DNA of 59,712 nt from UBA7374 sp965660635 (lineage in GTDB: Bacteria; Verrucomicrobiota; Verrucomicrobiia; Opitutales; Coraliomargaritaceae). Shown piece by piece: positions 19,744-29,300 of this stretch. The notes under the pieces were generated by a model that was given only the letters and a program-made list of their open reading frames with translations, did no database searches and had not been told where the DNA came from. The translations under genes were made by a program, and so were the position numbers. The stretch is from positions 1 through 59,712 of the forward strand of contig CBFIAS010000005.1 of assembly GCA_965660635.1 (NCBI GenBank), in the 5' to 3' direction. Each line of letters opens with the position of its first letter. Position 1 is the stretch's first letter.

Positions 19744-20994
19744 TCAGCGTCCCCTTGGGCCGCGGCCGGTGCCCCAGGAGTTGGCCTTTTGCAGGCGTTC
19801 TTTTTCCTCGTCGGAGAAGTCGCTGTTGTCGAGGTAGCTCTGGAACGCGGCTGGGTCGTCCTCGCGCCATGCGCCGGCCACGCGCATGCGCAGGTAACCG
19901 CTCATGCGCTCGTTGTTGACGGATCCGGCCCATTCCATGGCGCTGGCGGGATCTTCCTGGACGGCGTGGTAGGTATAGCTGGCGATGGCACGGTCCATTT
20001 CCGGAGAGGCTGGGCGGGAGTTGAGCCATTCGGCGGAGGCGTTGAGGTCGTAGCGGGCCCATTCGCGGACGAGGTCGCGGGCGGCGCGTCCAACGGCTGG
20101 GTCGGCGGGGTCCAGGGAATCCAGCCAGGCGGCTGCGGCGGCGGGATCGGTGCTGGCCCAACTGCGGGCCAGTGCGGCCTTTTGCTGGCTGGTGGCGGCC
20201 TCGCCGAGGGATGCGATGTAGGCGGCGGCCTCGGCCGGGTCGGTTTCCGCCCAGACGCCGACGAGATCGCCGAGTAGGCTGTCGCGGAGTTCGGAGTCGG
20301 CCATTTGCTCAATGCTTTGTTTGGCTGCGACGAGTTCGCCGTTTTCCACCCGGTTTCGGATCAAGTCGCCCATGATGCGGTCCTTCAGGCGGCGCTCGTA
20401 GGCATTGGCCTCCCCGAGCTGGCTGGCCTGGGTGAAGGCAGCTTGCGGGTTGCTTTCGGCAAAGCCCCGGTAGGCGGCGGCCAGTTGGGCGTCATGCACG
20501 GAGCGGGTGAGGTTGCCGGAGTTTGCGTCGATCCATTGGAGGGCGGCCATGGGATCGGTGCTGGCCCACTGGCGAAGGATGTTGTTGGTGGCCTGCTCGC
20601 GGACGCGGGGCGAGGTGATTTGCCCGCTGAGTTGGAGGGCTTGAAAGGGGCTGGTTTTGGCCAGTTCCACCAGTTGTTCGCGTAATTCATCAGCGAGTCG
20701 GGGGTTTGCCGCGAGGTTGGCGATATTGGCCTGGATCGTATCGAGCAGGGTGTCCGGTTCGGTGGCCGGCAGGTCGAGCCTGGCGGCGGCGAGGGCCGCA
20801 TCTGTTGCAGTCTCTCCAGTGCTGGCATCGGTGGCGGGTCGCTCAGGAGCGGAGTTGGTGGCGTCACTGGCAAGAGTCTGCGGGGCTGGGCCCGCGTTGT
20901 CCGGATCACTTGTTGCGGATCGGCCGAGGTAGTAGGCGAGGGCGATGCTCAGGCCCCATGCAAGGCCGAGGAGGGTGAGGAAGTTGCGGGTCAT
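19744..20994 (-). CDS. Exported alpha-helical repeat protein of unknown function
   Basis: A 416-residue protein with an N-terminal signal or membrane anchor (about 5-24), a Thr/Ala/Asp-rich linker (about 25-65), then repeats of about 35-40 residues with the core 'W-A-x-x-D-P-x-A-A-x-x-W', for example RQWASTDPMAALQWIDA, RSWASTDPAAAAAWLDS and REWARYDLNASAEWL. The repeats suggest a helical solenoid in the periplasm or at the cell surface. No catalytic motif is seen. It stands alone between a repeat-rich gap and the L,D-transpeptidase gene, which is on the same strand. Confidence 0.75.
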   Translation of the reverse strand: MTRNFLTLLGLAWGLSIALAYYLGRSATSDPDNAGPAPQTLASDATNSAPERPATDASTGETATDAALAAARLDLPATEPDTLLDTIQANIANLAANPRLADELREQLVELAKTSPFQALQLSGQITSPRVREQATNNILRQWASTDPMAALQWIDANSGNLTRSVHDAQLAAAYRGFAESNPQAAFTQASQLGEANAYERRLKDRIMGDLIRNRVENGELVAAKQSIEQMADSELRDSLLGDLVGVWAETDPAEAAAYIASLGEAATSQQKAALARSWASTDPAAAAAWLDSLDPADPAVGRAARDLVREWARYDLNASAEWLNSRPASPEMDRAIASYTYHAVQEDPASAMEWAGSVNNERMSGYLRMRVAGAWREDDPAAFQSYLDNSDFSDEEKERLQKANSWGTGRGPRGR

Positions 20995-21117
20995 TTTTCA
21001 GGAGGCAGGAGACAGGAGGCAGGGGTGTGGGTACGAAAAACCGGGGGCTGGAAACGGAACAAGGGAAAACTCACATCTGGAAACATGACTATGGATCGCG
21101 TGCGGGGCGGAAAAGTT

Positions 21118-21612
21118 TCAATTTTCCGTGATCCAGACGAGATCGCCAGAATCGACTTGGTTGAAGAGGTCGATGACGTCCTGGTTGTGCATTTCGATGC
21201 AGCCGCCGCTGAAGGGCTGCCCGATGCGGTTCTCGTGGTTGGTGCCATGGATGTAGATGTAGCGGTCATAGGAGTCGCAGCCCGGGCCGGAGTTCTTTCC
21301 GGGCTCGAGTCCGCGGAGTCGGAGGATGCGGCTGGTGATGAGGTTGGCCTTTTGCTCTTCGGGGTCGAAGAGGGAATAGTGCCGGAGAGGCTGGCGGCCT
21401 TTAAAGACCATGCCAGCGGGGGCATCCGCGCCGATTTTCCCGGCCAGTGCGTGGAGGCCCAGCGGGGTGCCGAAGGAGTCCTCTACACAGCTCGGTGGAT
21501 TCTTCGAGGTGGAGACGGTGTAGATGCTTGCTGGATTGGTGCCCTCCAACAGGGCCATTTCCTGCCGCTTGATAGAAACGATGAGGCGGCGGCTCGTCGG
21601 GGTGATTGACAC
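21118..21612 (-). CDS. L,D-transpeptidase (YkuD domain) family protein
   Basis: A small YkuD-domain protein; such enzymes make 3-3 crosslinks or attach proteins in peptidoglycan using a catalytic Cys. The conserved region is YIYIHGTNHENRIGQPFSGG followed by CIEM: the His and the Ser-Gly-Gly-Cys match the family H...(S/T)xGC pattern. GTG at 21612 gives 164 residues. An upstream ATG at 21666 would add 18 residues but would overlap the divergent asd start by 7 nt, so the shorter form is preferred. No clear signal peptide is seen in either form, which is odd for a periplasmic enzyme. Confidence 0.78.
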   Translation of the reverse strand: MSITPTSRRLIVSIKRQEMALLEGTNPASIYTVSTSKNPPSCVEDSFGTPLGLHALAGKIGADAPAGMVFKGRQPLRHYSLFDPEEQKANLITSRILRLRGLEPGKNSGPGCDSYDRYIYIHGTNHENRIGQPFSGGCIEMHNQDVIDLFNQVDSGDLVWITEN

Positions 21613-21659
21613 GGAGCGGCAGTACTGGTTAAGACGCTCGTTTTCTCCTGCAAAATCCA

Positions 21660-22679
21660 ATGGCATACAACGTGGGCATCCTCGGCGCGACCGGAGCGGT
21701 CGGTCAAGAAATCATTCGTCTCCTGCACGAGCGGGGCTTTCCTTTGGGGGAACTGCGCTTGCTTGCCTCGGCCCGCTCGGCGGGCAAGACGGTCTCCTTT
21801 GGGGATCACAGCTGGACGATCCGGGAGGCAACGGCGGATTCCTTTGACGGCCTGGATGTCTGCATCTTCAGCGCGGGGGGCGACCAGTCACGGGAGTTTG
21901 CCTCCATCGCGGCGGAGCGCGGCTGCGTGGTGGTGGACAACTCCTCCGCTTTCCGGATGGAGGACGGCGTGCCGCTGGTCATACCGGAGATCAACCCGGA
22001 AGCGGTGGACGGGCACAAGGGCATCATCGCCAATCCCAATTGCTCGACTGCGATCACCCTGATGGGCCTCTATCCCTTGCACCGCGCTTTCGGGCTGAAG
22101 TCGTTTATCGCCTCGACCTACCAAGCGGTGTCGGGCAGCGGCGCCGGGGGCATCATCGAGCTGGAGGGTCAACTCCGCGCCTGGGCGGAGGGCGTTGCCG
22201 AGCCGGAGCGCTCGGTCTACCCTCATCCCATCGCCTTCAACCTGCTGCCTCATGTGGACAGCTTCCTCGAGGATGGCTACACCCGGGAGGAGATGAAGCT
22301 GCTCAACGAGAGCCGCAAGATCCTTGGCCTCGGCTCCCTCGAGGTGACTTGCACCTGCGTGCGGGTGCCTGTGCTGCGGGCGCACTCCATTTCGGTCAGC
22401 GCGTCCTTCGAGCGCCCGGTTTCGATTGAAGCGGCCCGCGAGGCCATCGCCGACTTCGGAGGTGCTGAACTGGTGGATGAGCCGGCTGAGGCTGCTTATC
22501 CCATGCCGCTCGATTATTCCGAGACCGTGGCTTGCGGGGTCGGGCGGATCCGCCTCGACCGCGTCCTGGACAACGGCCTCTCGCTCTGGGTCTGCGGCGA
22601 CCAGCTCTGGAAGGGAGCGGCGCTCAACGCCATCCAGATCGCGGAACTGCTGCACGAGAGGGGTCGGCTCGGCCAGTGA
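21660..22679 (+). CDS. asd: Aspartate-semialdehyde dehydrogenase
   Basis: A 339-residue NADPH enzyme reducing aspartyl phosphate to aspartate semialdehyde for lysine/diaminopimelate, threonine and methionine. N-terminal GILGATGAVGQEIIRLL is the nucleotide-binding loop. GIIANPNCSTA holds catalytic Cys128, and VRVPVLRAHSISV carries the catalytic His. Length fits the family. The last bases overlap the GTG of the following membrane-protein gene (GTGA). It diverges from the L,D-transpeptidase; both relate to cell-wall supply, though a functional link is only suggested by position. Confidence 0.96.
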   Translation: MAYNVGILGATGAVGQEIIRLLHERGFPLGELRLLASARSAGKTVSFGDHSWTIREATADSFDGLDVCIFSAGGDQSREFASIAAERGCVVVDNSSAFRMEDGVPLVIPEINPEAVDGHKGIIANPNCSTAITLMGLYPLHRAFGLKSFIASTYQAVSGSGAGGIIELEGQLRAWAEGVAEPERSVYPHPIAFNLLPHVDSFLEDGYTREEMKLLNESRKILGLGSLEVTCTCVRVPVLRAHSISVSASFERPVSIEAAREAIADFGGAELVDEPAEAAYPMPLDYSETVACGVGRIRLDRVLDNGLSLWVCGDQLWKGAALNAIQIAELLHERGRLGQ

Positions 22680-23107
22680 ACCTCCTGGAGGCAGAGGTGC
22701 TGGACGTTCTCCTGCCGGAGTTGCGCCACCTCGTGGACGGCGGGCTCGTTGTCCTGATCTGGATGGTGCAGTGCATCGTCTATCCCAGCTTCCTGGAGAT
22801 CCGGCAGGAGCGTCTGCAGGCCTGGCACGCCCGCTACGTGCCCGCCATCGGCCGCATCGTCGGGCCGCTCATGCTCCTGCAGGTGATTGTCGTCGTTCTC
22901 CAGGTGTTGCGCAGCGGGCGCGTCGTCGATCTGGTTTCCGGCTTTCTCGTGCTGGCTGTCTGGATCTGCACAGCGGTCTTTTCCGTGCCTTGCCACCGGA
23001 AGATCGAGCGGGGCCATTGCGACCGCGAGGTGCTTCAGCGCCTTGTTGATACCAACTGGCCGCGCACGGTGCTGTGGAGCGGGATTTTTCTTGCCGGCTG
23101 GTGGTGA
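22676..23107 (+). CDS. Small four-helix membrane protein, unknown function
   Basis: About 143 residues starting at GTG 22676, which overlaps the asd stop (GTGA). Hydrophobic segments lie at about 19-36, 54-74, 82-102 and near the C terminus (TVLWSGIFLAGWW). Between them are conserved-looking polar positions: VQCIVYPSFLEI after helix 1 and CHRKIERGHC after helix 3. The layout recalls small DUF1772-like membrane proteins, but I do not recognise it firmly. Translational coupling suggests it is made together with Asd. Confidence 0.7.
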   Translation: MNLLEAEVLDVLLPELRHLVDGGLVVLIWMVQCIVYPSFLEIRQERLQAWHARYVPAIGRIVGPLMLLQVIVVVLQVLRSGRVVDLVSGFLVLAVWICTAVFSVPCHRKIERGHCDREVLQRLVDTNWPRTVLWSGIFLAGWW

Positions 23108-23140
23108 GGTCGTTTGCATAGGCAGTTTTCTAGAAAACCT

Positions 23141-24109
23141 ATGAAATCACCTGCCTATCTCCTTTGTTTTGTCCTGATTGCCTCCCAAGTGTTTGCGGGG
23201 TCGTTGTCCTCCTGGAAGGACCGTTCCTCGAAGCGTGCGATCATTGAATTTGTCGAGGCTGCGGTGGATCCTTCGAGCGAGGGCTTTGTCCCTGAGCCGG
23301 AGCGCATCGCGGTTTTTGACAACGACGGCACGCTTTGGGCGGAAAAGCCCTTGTACTTTCAGGCCTTGTTTGCCTTCGACCGGATCCGGGCGTTGGCGGC
23401 GGAGCATCCGGAGTGGCAGACGCAGGAGCCTTACGCCTCGATTTTGAAGGGTGACATTGAGGGTGCCTTGCACGGGGGCGAGGCGGCGCTGGTCGAACTG
23501 GTTCTGGCCAGTCACTCCGGAATGACGGCGACGGCGTTTCGCGGGATGGTGCAGGACTGGCTGGCTGGGGCGAAGCATCCCGGGACGGGCCGTCCCTACA
23601 CGGAAATGGTTTACCAGCCGATGCTTGAGTTGCTCGACTACCTGCGGGCCAACGGATTCAAGACCTTTATTGTCTCGGGCGGCGGGATTGAGTTCATGCG
23701 GGTCTTTTCTGAGGCGGTGTACGGCATCCCGCCGGAGCAGGTGGTTGGGTCCAGTGTGCGCTCGGACTATGAAGTGATCGATGGCGAGCCGGTCTTCACC
23801 CGCAAGCCGGAATTGGCTTTCATCAATGACAAGGCGGGGAAGCCGCTGGGCATCCTGCAGCACATTGGCCGGCGGCCGGTGCTGGCCTTCGGTAATTCGG
23901 ACGGCGACTTCCAGATGCTGGAATGGACGACGGCGGGCGAGGGTCCGCGGCTCGGTTTGCTGTTGCACCATACCGACGCGAAGCGTGAGTGGGCCTACGA
24001 CCGCGAGTCGCATGTGGGCCGGCTCAACCGCGGGCTGGACGAGGCGGTGGAGCGCGGCTGGATCCTGGTGGACATGAAGAAGGAGTGGCGCCGGGTCTTC
24101 CCCAAGTAG
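23141..24109 (+). CDS. Exported HAD-superfamily phosphatase
   Basis: A 322-residue protein with a signal peptide (about 1-19, ending SQVFA-GS). Motif I of the HAD fold is FDNDGTLW (nucleophile Asp about 49 and acid Asp about 51). Motif II is FIVSGGGIEFMR, and motif III/IV is FGNSDGDFQMLEW. The arrangement resembles periplasmic phosphoserine-phosphatase-like HAD enzymes. Start 23141 (MKSPAYLLC) is chosen because it begins a proper signal peptide. The substrate is unknown; release of phosphate from small molecules outside the inner membrane is likely. Confidence 0.85.
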   Translation: MKSPAYLLCFVLIASQVFAGSLSSWKDRSSKRAIIEFVEAAVDPSSEGFVPEPERIAVFDNDGTLWAEKPLYFQALFAFDRIRALAAEHPEWQTQEPYASILKGDIEGALHGGEAALVELVLASHSGMTATAFRGMVQDWLAGAKHPGTGRPYTEMVYQPMLELLDYLRANGFKTFIVSGGGIEFMRVFSEAVYGIPPEQVVGSSVRSDYEVIDGEPVFTRKPELAFINDKAGKPLGILQHIGRRPVLAFGNSDGDFQMLEWTTAGEGPRLGLLLHHTDAKREWAYDRESHVGRLNRGLDEAVERGWILVDMKKEWRRVFPK

Positions 24110-24127
24110 GGTCGGTTGAGGCTGCGT

Positions 24128-25126
24128 TTAATCTGGATCGCGGATGGCCCAGAGGGCCTGGAAGCGTTGCCCCATATGGGCGGGGTGGATCAGTTCCATG
24201 AGGGTCTGGCGGCTGGTGTCGAAGCCTCCGGTGGCGCGTTGGACGATGTCCTGGGCGGCGTTTGCGGCGCGGCGGACGAGGAAGGATTCCTGGCTCTCGA
24301 GGGTGACGTCGTGGAAGCGGGCTTGCCGCAGCAGCGTGAGAAGTGGATCCCAGGCGACATCGCAGGTAATGTCTTTTTCTCCGGGTGTTTCCAGCAGGTC
24401 GTTGGATTGGACGTGCTGCCGGTAGCAGCGCGCGGTGCCGGAGGGGCAGTCTTCGAGGAGGGCCTTCCAGGTCTTGCCGTAGTCGAGGAGAAGGAGGAGT
24501 CCGTGCCAGTCCTGTTTGAGCAGGTCGCTGAGGTCGCGTTCGGCGTCGAGCGGCCAGTCTAGTTCGTAACCCCCGGGGGCGGCGGGTGGCAGGCGATGAA
24601 TCTGCTCCTGAACGGCCGGGCTGGGGGCATTGAGCAGGGTTTCCTCCAGAACTCCGTCGTCGGAGACGCGGACACCGCGCTCGCGCCATTGTCCCTGGTG
24701 GAAGCGCAGCCGGTGGAAAGGCCGTGCATCGAGCCACTCATTGGCAAAGAGGACGACGGGGCCGCTGGCTTCAACGGGGTCGCCCAGCCGGATGACTTGC
24801 GCGTCCCGGAAGGGGGCCTGGCCGGGGAAGGAGTGAAGGAGGGAGTGTCCGGGCTCGGCACCGATCTCGACAAAGGTGCTGGCAGCGGCCCGCTCCGGGC
24901 CGAGGAGGGCGGAGCAGGCATCGACGACGAGTTCGGAAAAGACGCGGCCCAGGCTCTCGGCGGTGTAGAAATCGCGCTCCGGGCTGCGGCCCACCCGTGG
25001 GTTGCGCTTCCGGTAGTAGCCGCAGCCTTCGGCGTAGAGGGCGATCTCAATGAAGTCCCGGTAGGAGAGAGGTTCCTGCCCGGCGCGTTGGCGCAGGATC
25101 GAGTGCATGGCGGCTTCCTGTTTCAT
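24128..25126 (-). CDS. MidA/NDUFAF7-family SAM-dependent methyltransferase
   Basis: A 332-residue protein of the MidA (DUF185) type, known in mitochondria to methylate an Arg of a complex I subunit. Typical features: LSYRDFIEIALYAEGCGYY near the N terminus, DFYTAESLGRVFSELV, the SAM-binding FVEIGAEPGHSLL, LFANEWLDARPFHRL and LLLLDYGK. It ends with a C-terminal FLVRRAANAA region. Start 25126 (MKQEAAMHS) is used; upstream lies repeat sequence. The glycine loop is E-I-G-A-E-P-G, slightly unlike the usual E-x-G-x-G. The target in bacteria is not established. Confidence 0.82.
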   Translation of the reverse strand: MKQEAAMHSILRQRAGQEPLSYRDFIEIALYAEGCGYYRKRNPRVGRSPERDFYTAESLGRVFSELVVDACSALLGPERAAASTFVEIGAEPGHSLLHSFPGQAPFRDAQVIRLGDPVEASGPVVLFANEWLDARPFHRLRFHQGQWRERGVRVSDDGVLEETLLNAPSPAVQEQIHRLPPAAPGGYELDWPLDAERDLSDLLKQDWHGLLLLLDYGKTWKALLEDCPSGTARCYRQHVQSNDLLETPGEKDITCDVAWDPLLTLLRQARFHDVTLESQESFLVRRAANAAQDIVQRATGGFDTSRQTLMELIHPAHMGQRFQALWAIRDPD

Positions 25127-25375
25127 ATGGAGTAGGGCATCCACAGATGAACGCGGATCTGCATAGATGGAAACCAGAAAAAGCAGCAATGCTCATTGCA
25201 CGTTGTGCGAACCGCCCGCTTCGCTTGAGGACGTTGAGAGCGCAGAGCATGATCCGGTATTTTCTCTGCGTGCCCCGAACTCTGCGGTTGGTTTTTTACC
25301 AGATTCAGTGACTGGGCAGTATAAGAGCGCTTTGTTCCGCACCTGTCTGCGGCAGCCATCCAGAGGCAGGCGGGG
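25127..25375. repeat. Short intergenic gap with word repeats
   Basis: No gene is seen. It contains 'gggcatccacagatgaacgc' and 'ggatctgcatagatgg' (about 25135-25170), variants of the cacagattcacgcgg/gatctgtgc words found in the other repeat fields. The rest shows nothing recognisable. Confidence 0.5.
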
Positions 25376-26356
25376 CTACATGAAATAGCGCACATAGGCG
25401 CGGTTGCGCAGGTCCTCAATCCACTTTTCCTGTGTCTCGCGGGCGATCTCCCCGACGAGGACGTCTTCAATCACGTCGCGCACCTGGCTGATCGGCTGGA
25501 TAGTCTCCTCGCGGAGTTCCTCGCAGTAGAGGATGAAGATGGTCTCGTCCAGCTCGATGGGCTGGCTGTGGTCGCCGGGTGCGAGAGTGAAGGCGGAGTC
25601 GCTCAATTCGGGGCGCAGGTCAGCGCGTTTGAGCCAGCCCCAGTCGCCGCCCTTGCGGCTCATGTCATCCTGCCCGTATTTGCGGGCGAGGTCGCCGAAG
25701 TCGGCGCCTTGGCCGAGTTCCTCAATGATTTTGCGGGCGGTCTGGCGCAGGGGCGTGATGCCCTCGTCGGCCATGGGGCTGAGGATGATCTGGCGCAAGT
25801 GGATGGATTCGGGCTGGTAGAAGCGCAGCTTGTTGCGGACGTAGAAGTCCTCGATCCGCTCGGGACTGATTTCCGACTGGGACTTCCGGTTTTGCTGGCG
25901 CATGACGTTTACGATGACGCGCTCGCGCAGTTTGTTGCGGAATTCCCGGGCGGTCATGCCCCGGGAACGGAGGTATTTGAGGAAGCGGGCGCGGTCGCCC
26001 CCGAAGTCGGCTTTGAGTACGTCATTGTACTCTTGCTCGATGTAGGATTCGGGGATGAGCAAGCCCTTTTCCTCGGCCGCTTTGACGATAATGATGCGGT
26101 CGACCATGTTCTGGAGGATCTCCCGGCTGATCGCGTCGAGGCGTTTTTGGAAGTCTTCCGGGTTTCGGGACTCGAGCCGCAGGCGTGGAATGACTGGCTC
26201 GAGCTCGCGCCGGAGGGCTTCGACGGTGATGATACGGCCCTCGGCGATGGCGGCGATGCCGTTGCCCATCTGGAGAACGTTTCGCTCCTGCGCGCTGGAG
26301 GCGAGGCAGGCGGCGATGGCGAGGAATGTGGGGACGATGCGTCTGGCTAGAGTCAT
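25376..26356 (-). CDS. SurA-like periplasmic peptidyl-prolyl isomerase/chaperone
   Basis: A 326-residue exported protein (signal peptide about 1-22). An N-terminal SurA-type helical domain (about 30-165: RLDAISREILQNMVDRIIIV, EQEYNDVLKADFGGDRARF) is followed by one parvulin-type rotamase domain (about 180-275: SIHLRQIILSP, GADFGDLARKYGQDDMSRKG, GDWGWLKR, ELSDSAFTLAPGDHSQPI). SurA proteins fold outer-membrane barrels. There is only one rotamase domain against two in E. coli SurA. Its start overlaps the mfd stop (ATGA), so it is the third gene of the rnc-mfd operon. Confidence 0.88.
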   Translation of the reverse strand: MTLARRIVPTFLAIAACLASSAQERNVLQMGNGIAAIAEGRIITVEALRRELEPVIPRLRLESRNPEDFQKRLDAISREILQNMVDRIIIVKAAEEKGLLIPESYIEQEYNDVLKADFGGDRARFLKYLRSRGMTAREFRNKLRERVIVNVMRQQNRKSQSEISPERIEDFYVRNKLRFYQPESIHLRQIILSPMADEGITPLRQTARKIIEELGQGADFGDLARKYGQDDMSRKGGDWGWLKRADLRPELSDSAFTLAPGDHSQPIELDETIFILYCEELREETIQPISQVRDVIEDVLVGEIARETQEKWIEDLRNRAYVRYFM

Positions 26357-29300
26357 GTTTGCGCGAGGCGTCGAAAGGTCTGCTCGATTTCGCGTATCTT
26401 CGCCAAGGGGTCTTTGCGGGTCAAGCGGGGAAAGCGGCTGCCGTTCTTGAGGAAGGTGTTATTTTTTCCAGGATGTGCGAGTTGGCAAATCAGGCGGCTG
26501 CCGTCGGATTCGACCCGGCGGATTCCGGCTTGCTCGGCCCGCACGCGCAGGGAGGTCACGGCGATGAGCGTCTCGGCCTGCGGAGGGAGTGTACCGAAGC
26601 GGTCCTGTAATTCCCCGGCGAGTGCATCGACGGTCTCGCTGTCGAGCGCGAGTGCGAGGCGGCGGTAGAGGTCGATGCGCAGCTTGGGCTCGCGTATGTA
26701 GTCAGCAGGCAGAATGGCCTCGGTGGAACGAAGTGCGCGGGGTGCTGCCGCTGCTTCCGCGGTGGATTTGGTGAAAGCGTTGTCTGCCGGGCTGTTATTG
26801 CGCTGCGGTTTTGCGCCTTCGCCGCTGGTAATGAAGTCGAGACGGATTTCCGCGCGGATGCGGGCGGCTCCGGGCTGGTTTTTCAGCCGGGCGACGCTTT
26901 GCTGGAGGAGTTGGCAGTAGAGCTCGAATCCGACTCCGGCGATATGACCGCTCTGTTGGGCGCCGAGTAGGTTCCCGGCGCCGCGCAGTTCGAGGTCGCG
27001 CATGGCGATGCGGAGCCCGGCACCGAGCTGGTTGTGCTGGCGAAGGGCGTTGAGTCGCTTGGCGGCTTTTTCGACGAGGGCGGCGTGGCGGTGGAGGAGC
27101 AGGTAGGCATAGGCCTGGCGCTTGAAGCGTCCGACGCGTCCACGGATCTGGTAGAGCTGGGCGAGTCCGAAGCGGTCGGCGCCCTCGATGATGAGGGTGT
27201 TGCAGTTGGGGATGTCGATGCCGGACTCGATGATGGTGGTGCAGACGAGGACGTCGAATTTTCCGGCGACGAAGCGGGTCATGATGCGTTCGAGGCGGTC
27301 CTCGCCCATTTGCCCGTGGCCGACGGCGATCTTGAGGTCGGGGAGCATTTCCCGTAGGCGGGCTGCGACGGCTTCGATCGTGTCAATGCGGTTGTGGAGG
27401 TAGAAGACCTGCCCGCCCCGCTCCGTTTCGGAGCGGATGGCGCTTTTGACAAGGCCGGGTTCGTAGCTGCGGACGATGGTCTGTATGGGCTTGCGGTCGA
27501 CCGGCGGGGTCTCGATGACGCTCATGGCGCGGGCGCCGGAGAGGGCCATGTGCAGGGTGCGGGGGATGGGGGTGGCGCTGAGGGTGAGGAGGTGGCAGTT
27601 TTCGCGGATTTTCTTGAGTGCTTCCTTCTGTTTGACGCCAAAGCGTTGTTCCTCGTCGACCACGACGAGCCCGAGCCGGTTGAAGTGTACGTCTTTGCTG
27701 AGCAGCCGGTGGGTACCGATGAGGATGTCGATGCGGCCTTCGGCGGCCTGTTGGATGGTCTCCCGGTTCCGGGCGGGCGGGTGGAAGCGGCTGACAGTGT
27801 CGATGTTGATGGGGAGTCCTTCCAGGCGCTCGCGGAAGGTATTGGCATGCTGCTGGCAAAGGACAGTGGTAGGCACGAGGATGGCGACCTGGCGGCCTGA
27901 AAGGACGGCCTTGAGGGCGGCACGCACGGCGACCTCGGTTTTGCCGAAGCCGACGTCGCCGCAGACGAGGCGGTCCATCGGCCGGTCTTTTTCCATGTCG
28001 GCCTTGGTCGCTTCGATGGCTTGCAACTGGTCGGGCGTCTCCCTGTGGGGGAAGGCGTCTTCGAGGGCCTTTTGCCAGGGGTGGTCGGGGGGGCAGGCGC
28101 ATCCGCTGGCTTCCTCGCGGGCGGCTTGCATTGCCAGCAGTTGCGCGGCGTAGTCGAAAGTGGCGACTTCCGCAGCGGCGCGGGTTCGCTCCCAGATGAC
28201 GCCGCCGATCTTGCTTGTCTTGGGCGGGCGCTTGTTCAGTCCGATGTAGCGGGTGAGGAGATGGGATTGGTGCAGCGGGATGTGGAGGAGGACGCCGTCG
28301 GCAAATTCGACGCTGATGACTTCGTCGTTCTCGAGCCGTGTGATTCCGCGGAAGAGGCAGATGCCGTGCTGGAGGTGGACAAGCGGATCGCCCTGGGCCA
28401 GCTCGGTGAAGTCAAGCATCTGGTCGATCTGCGGTCGGTGGTGCTGGCTGGCTGCGGGGGACGGGGCCCGTCGTCCGGACGGGGTGCCGAGGTATTCAGA
28501 TGCGGTGAGGAGGGCGATGCCCGTGTGGCGGGTTCCTGCATAGCGAAGGGCGGGGGTGCCGGATCTCCCGGCGAGGAATCCGGCAGCGACGTGGCCCTGG
28601 AGGAATTCCGGGCGCAGGGCTGCGGTGCGCGGGTTTTCCTTGAGCGAGGCGTGGATGCGAGCGGCGTCTTCTTCCCCGTTCACGGTGAAGAGGATGTGGC
28701 GCTTTTCCTCATCGGCCCAGCGGGCGACCTGTGACTGGTTGTGGAGCCGGGTGTTTTGTTGCTTTAGGAGGGGATCGAGATTGTATGGCTCCGCGCTGTC
28801 CGGGGAAATGTAGTCGGTCACCGGCTGGGTCGCGGCCTCCAGGCGGGGAGCCTGGTCGAAGAGGGCGGGGGCTTCGTCGACCTGGCAGAGTCCGGTAATT
28901 GCCGGGGCGTTTTTCGCCGGGGCTTGCAAGAGCCGGGGCAGGAGGCTGCCCTTCGCGCTTGGCGAGGCGTCGAAGCGCATGGGGTGTTCACGCACCAGGC
29001 GGGAGGGTTCGTTGAGCAACCAGTGGATCTGGTCTTGCGGAAAGTAGTCAAGGAGGCCGCCTTCAGGGGCTTCCCTTTCTTCGAAGTCGGCGGAGATGAG
29101 CAGGGCATCGCGGGCCTCGGCGGTTCTCTGGGTGAGGGGGTCGAAGCTGCGGATGCTCTCGATCTCGTCGCCGAAGAAGTCGATCCGGCAGGGGGTGGCC
29201 GCGCCGTGGGGGAAGATGTCGATGAGGCCGCCGCGGGTGGCGATTTGGCCGGGGTATTCGCAGAGGGCTTCGGCATCGTAGTCATACGGGCCGGTAAGAA

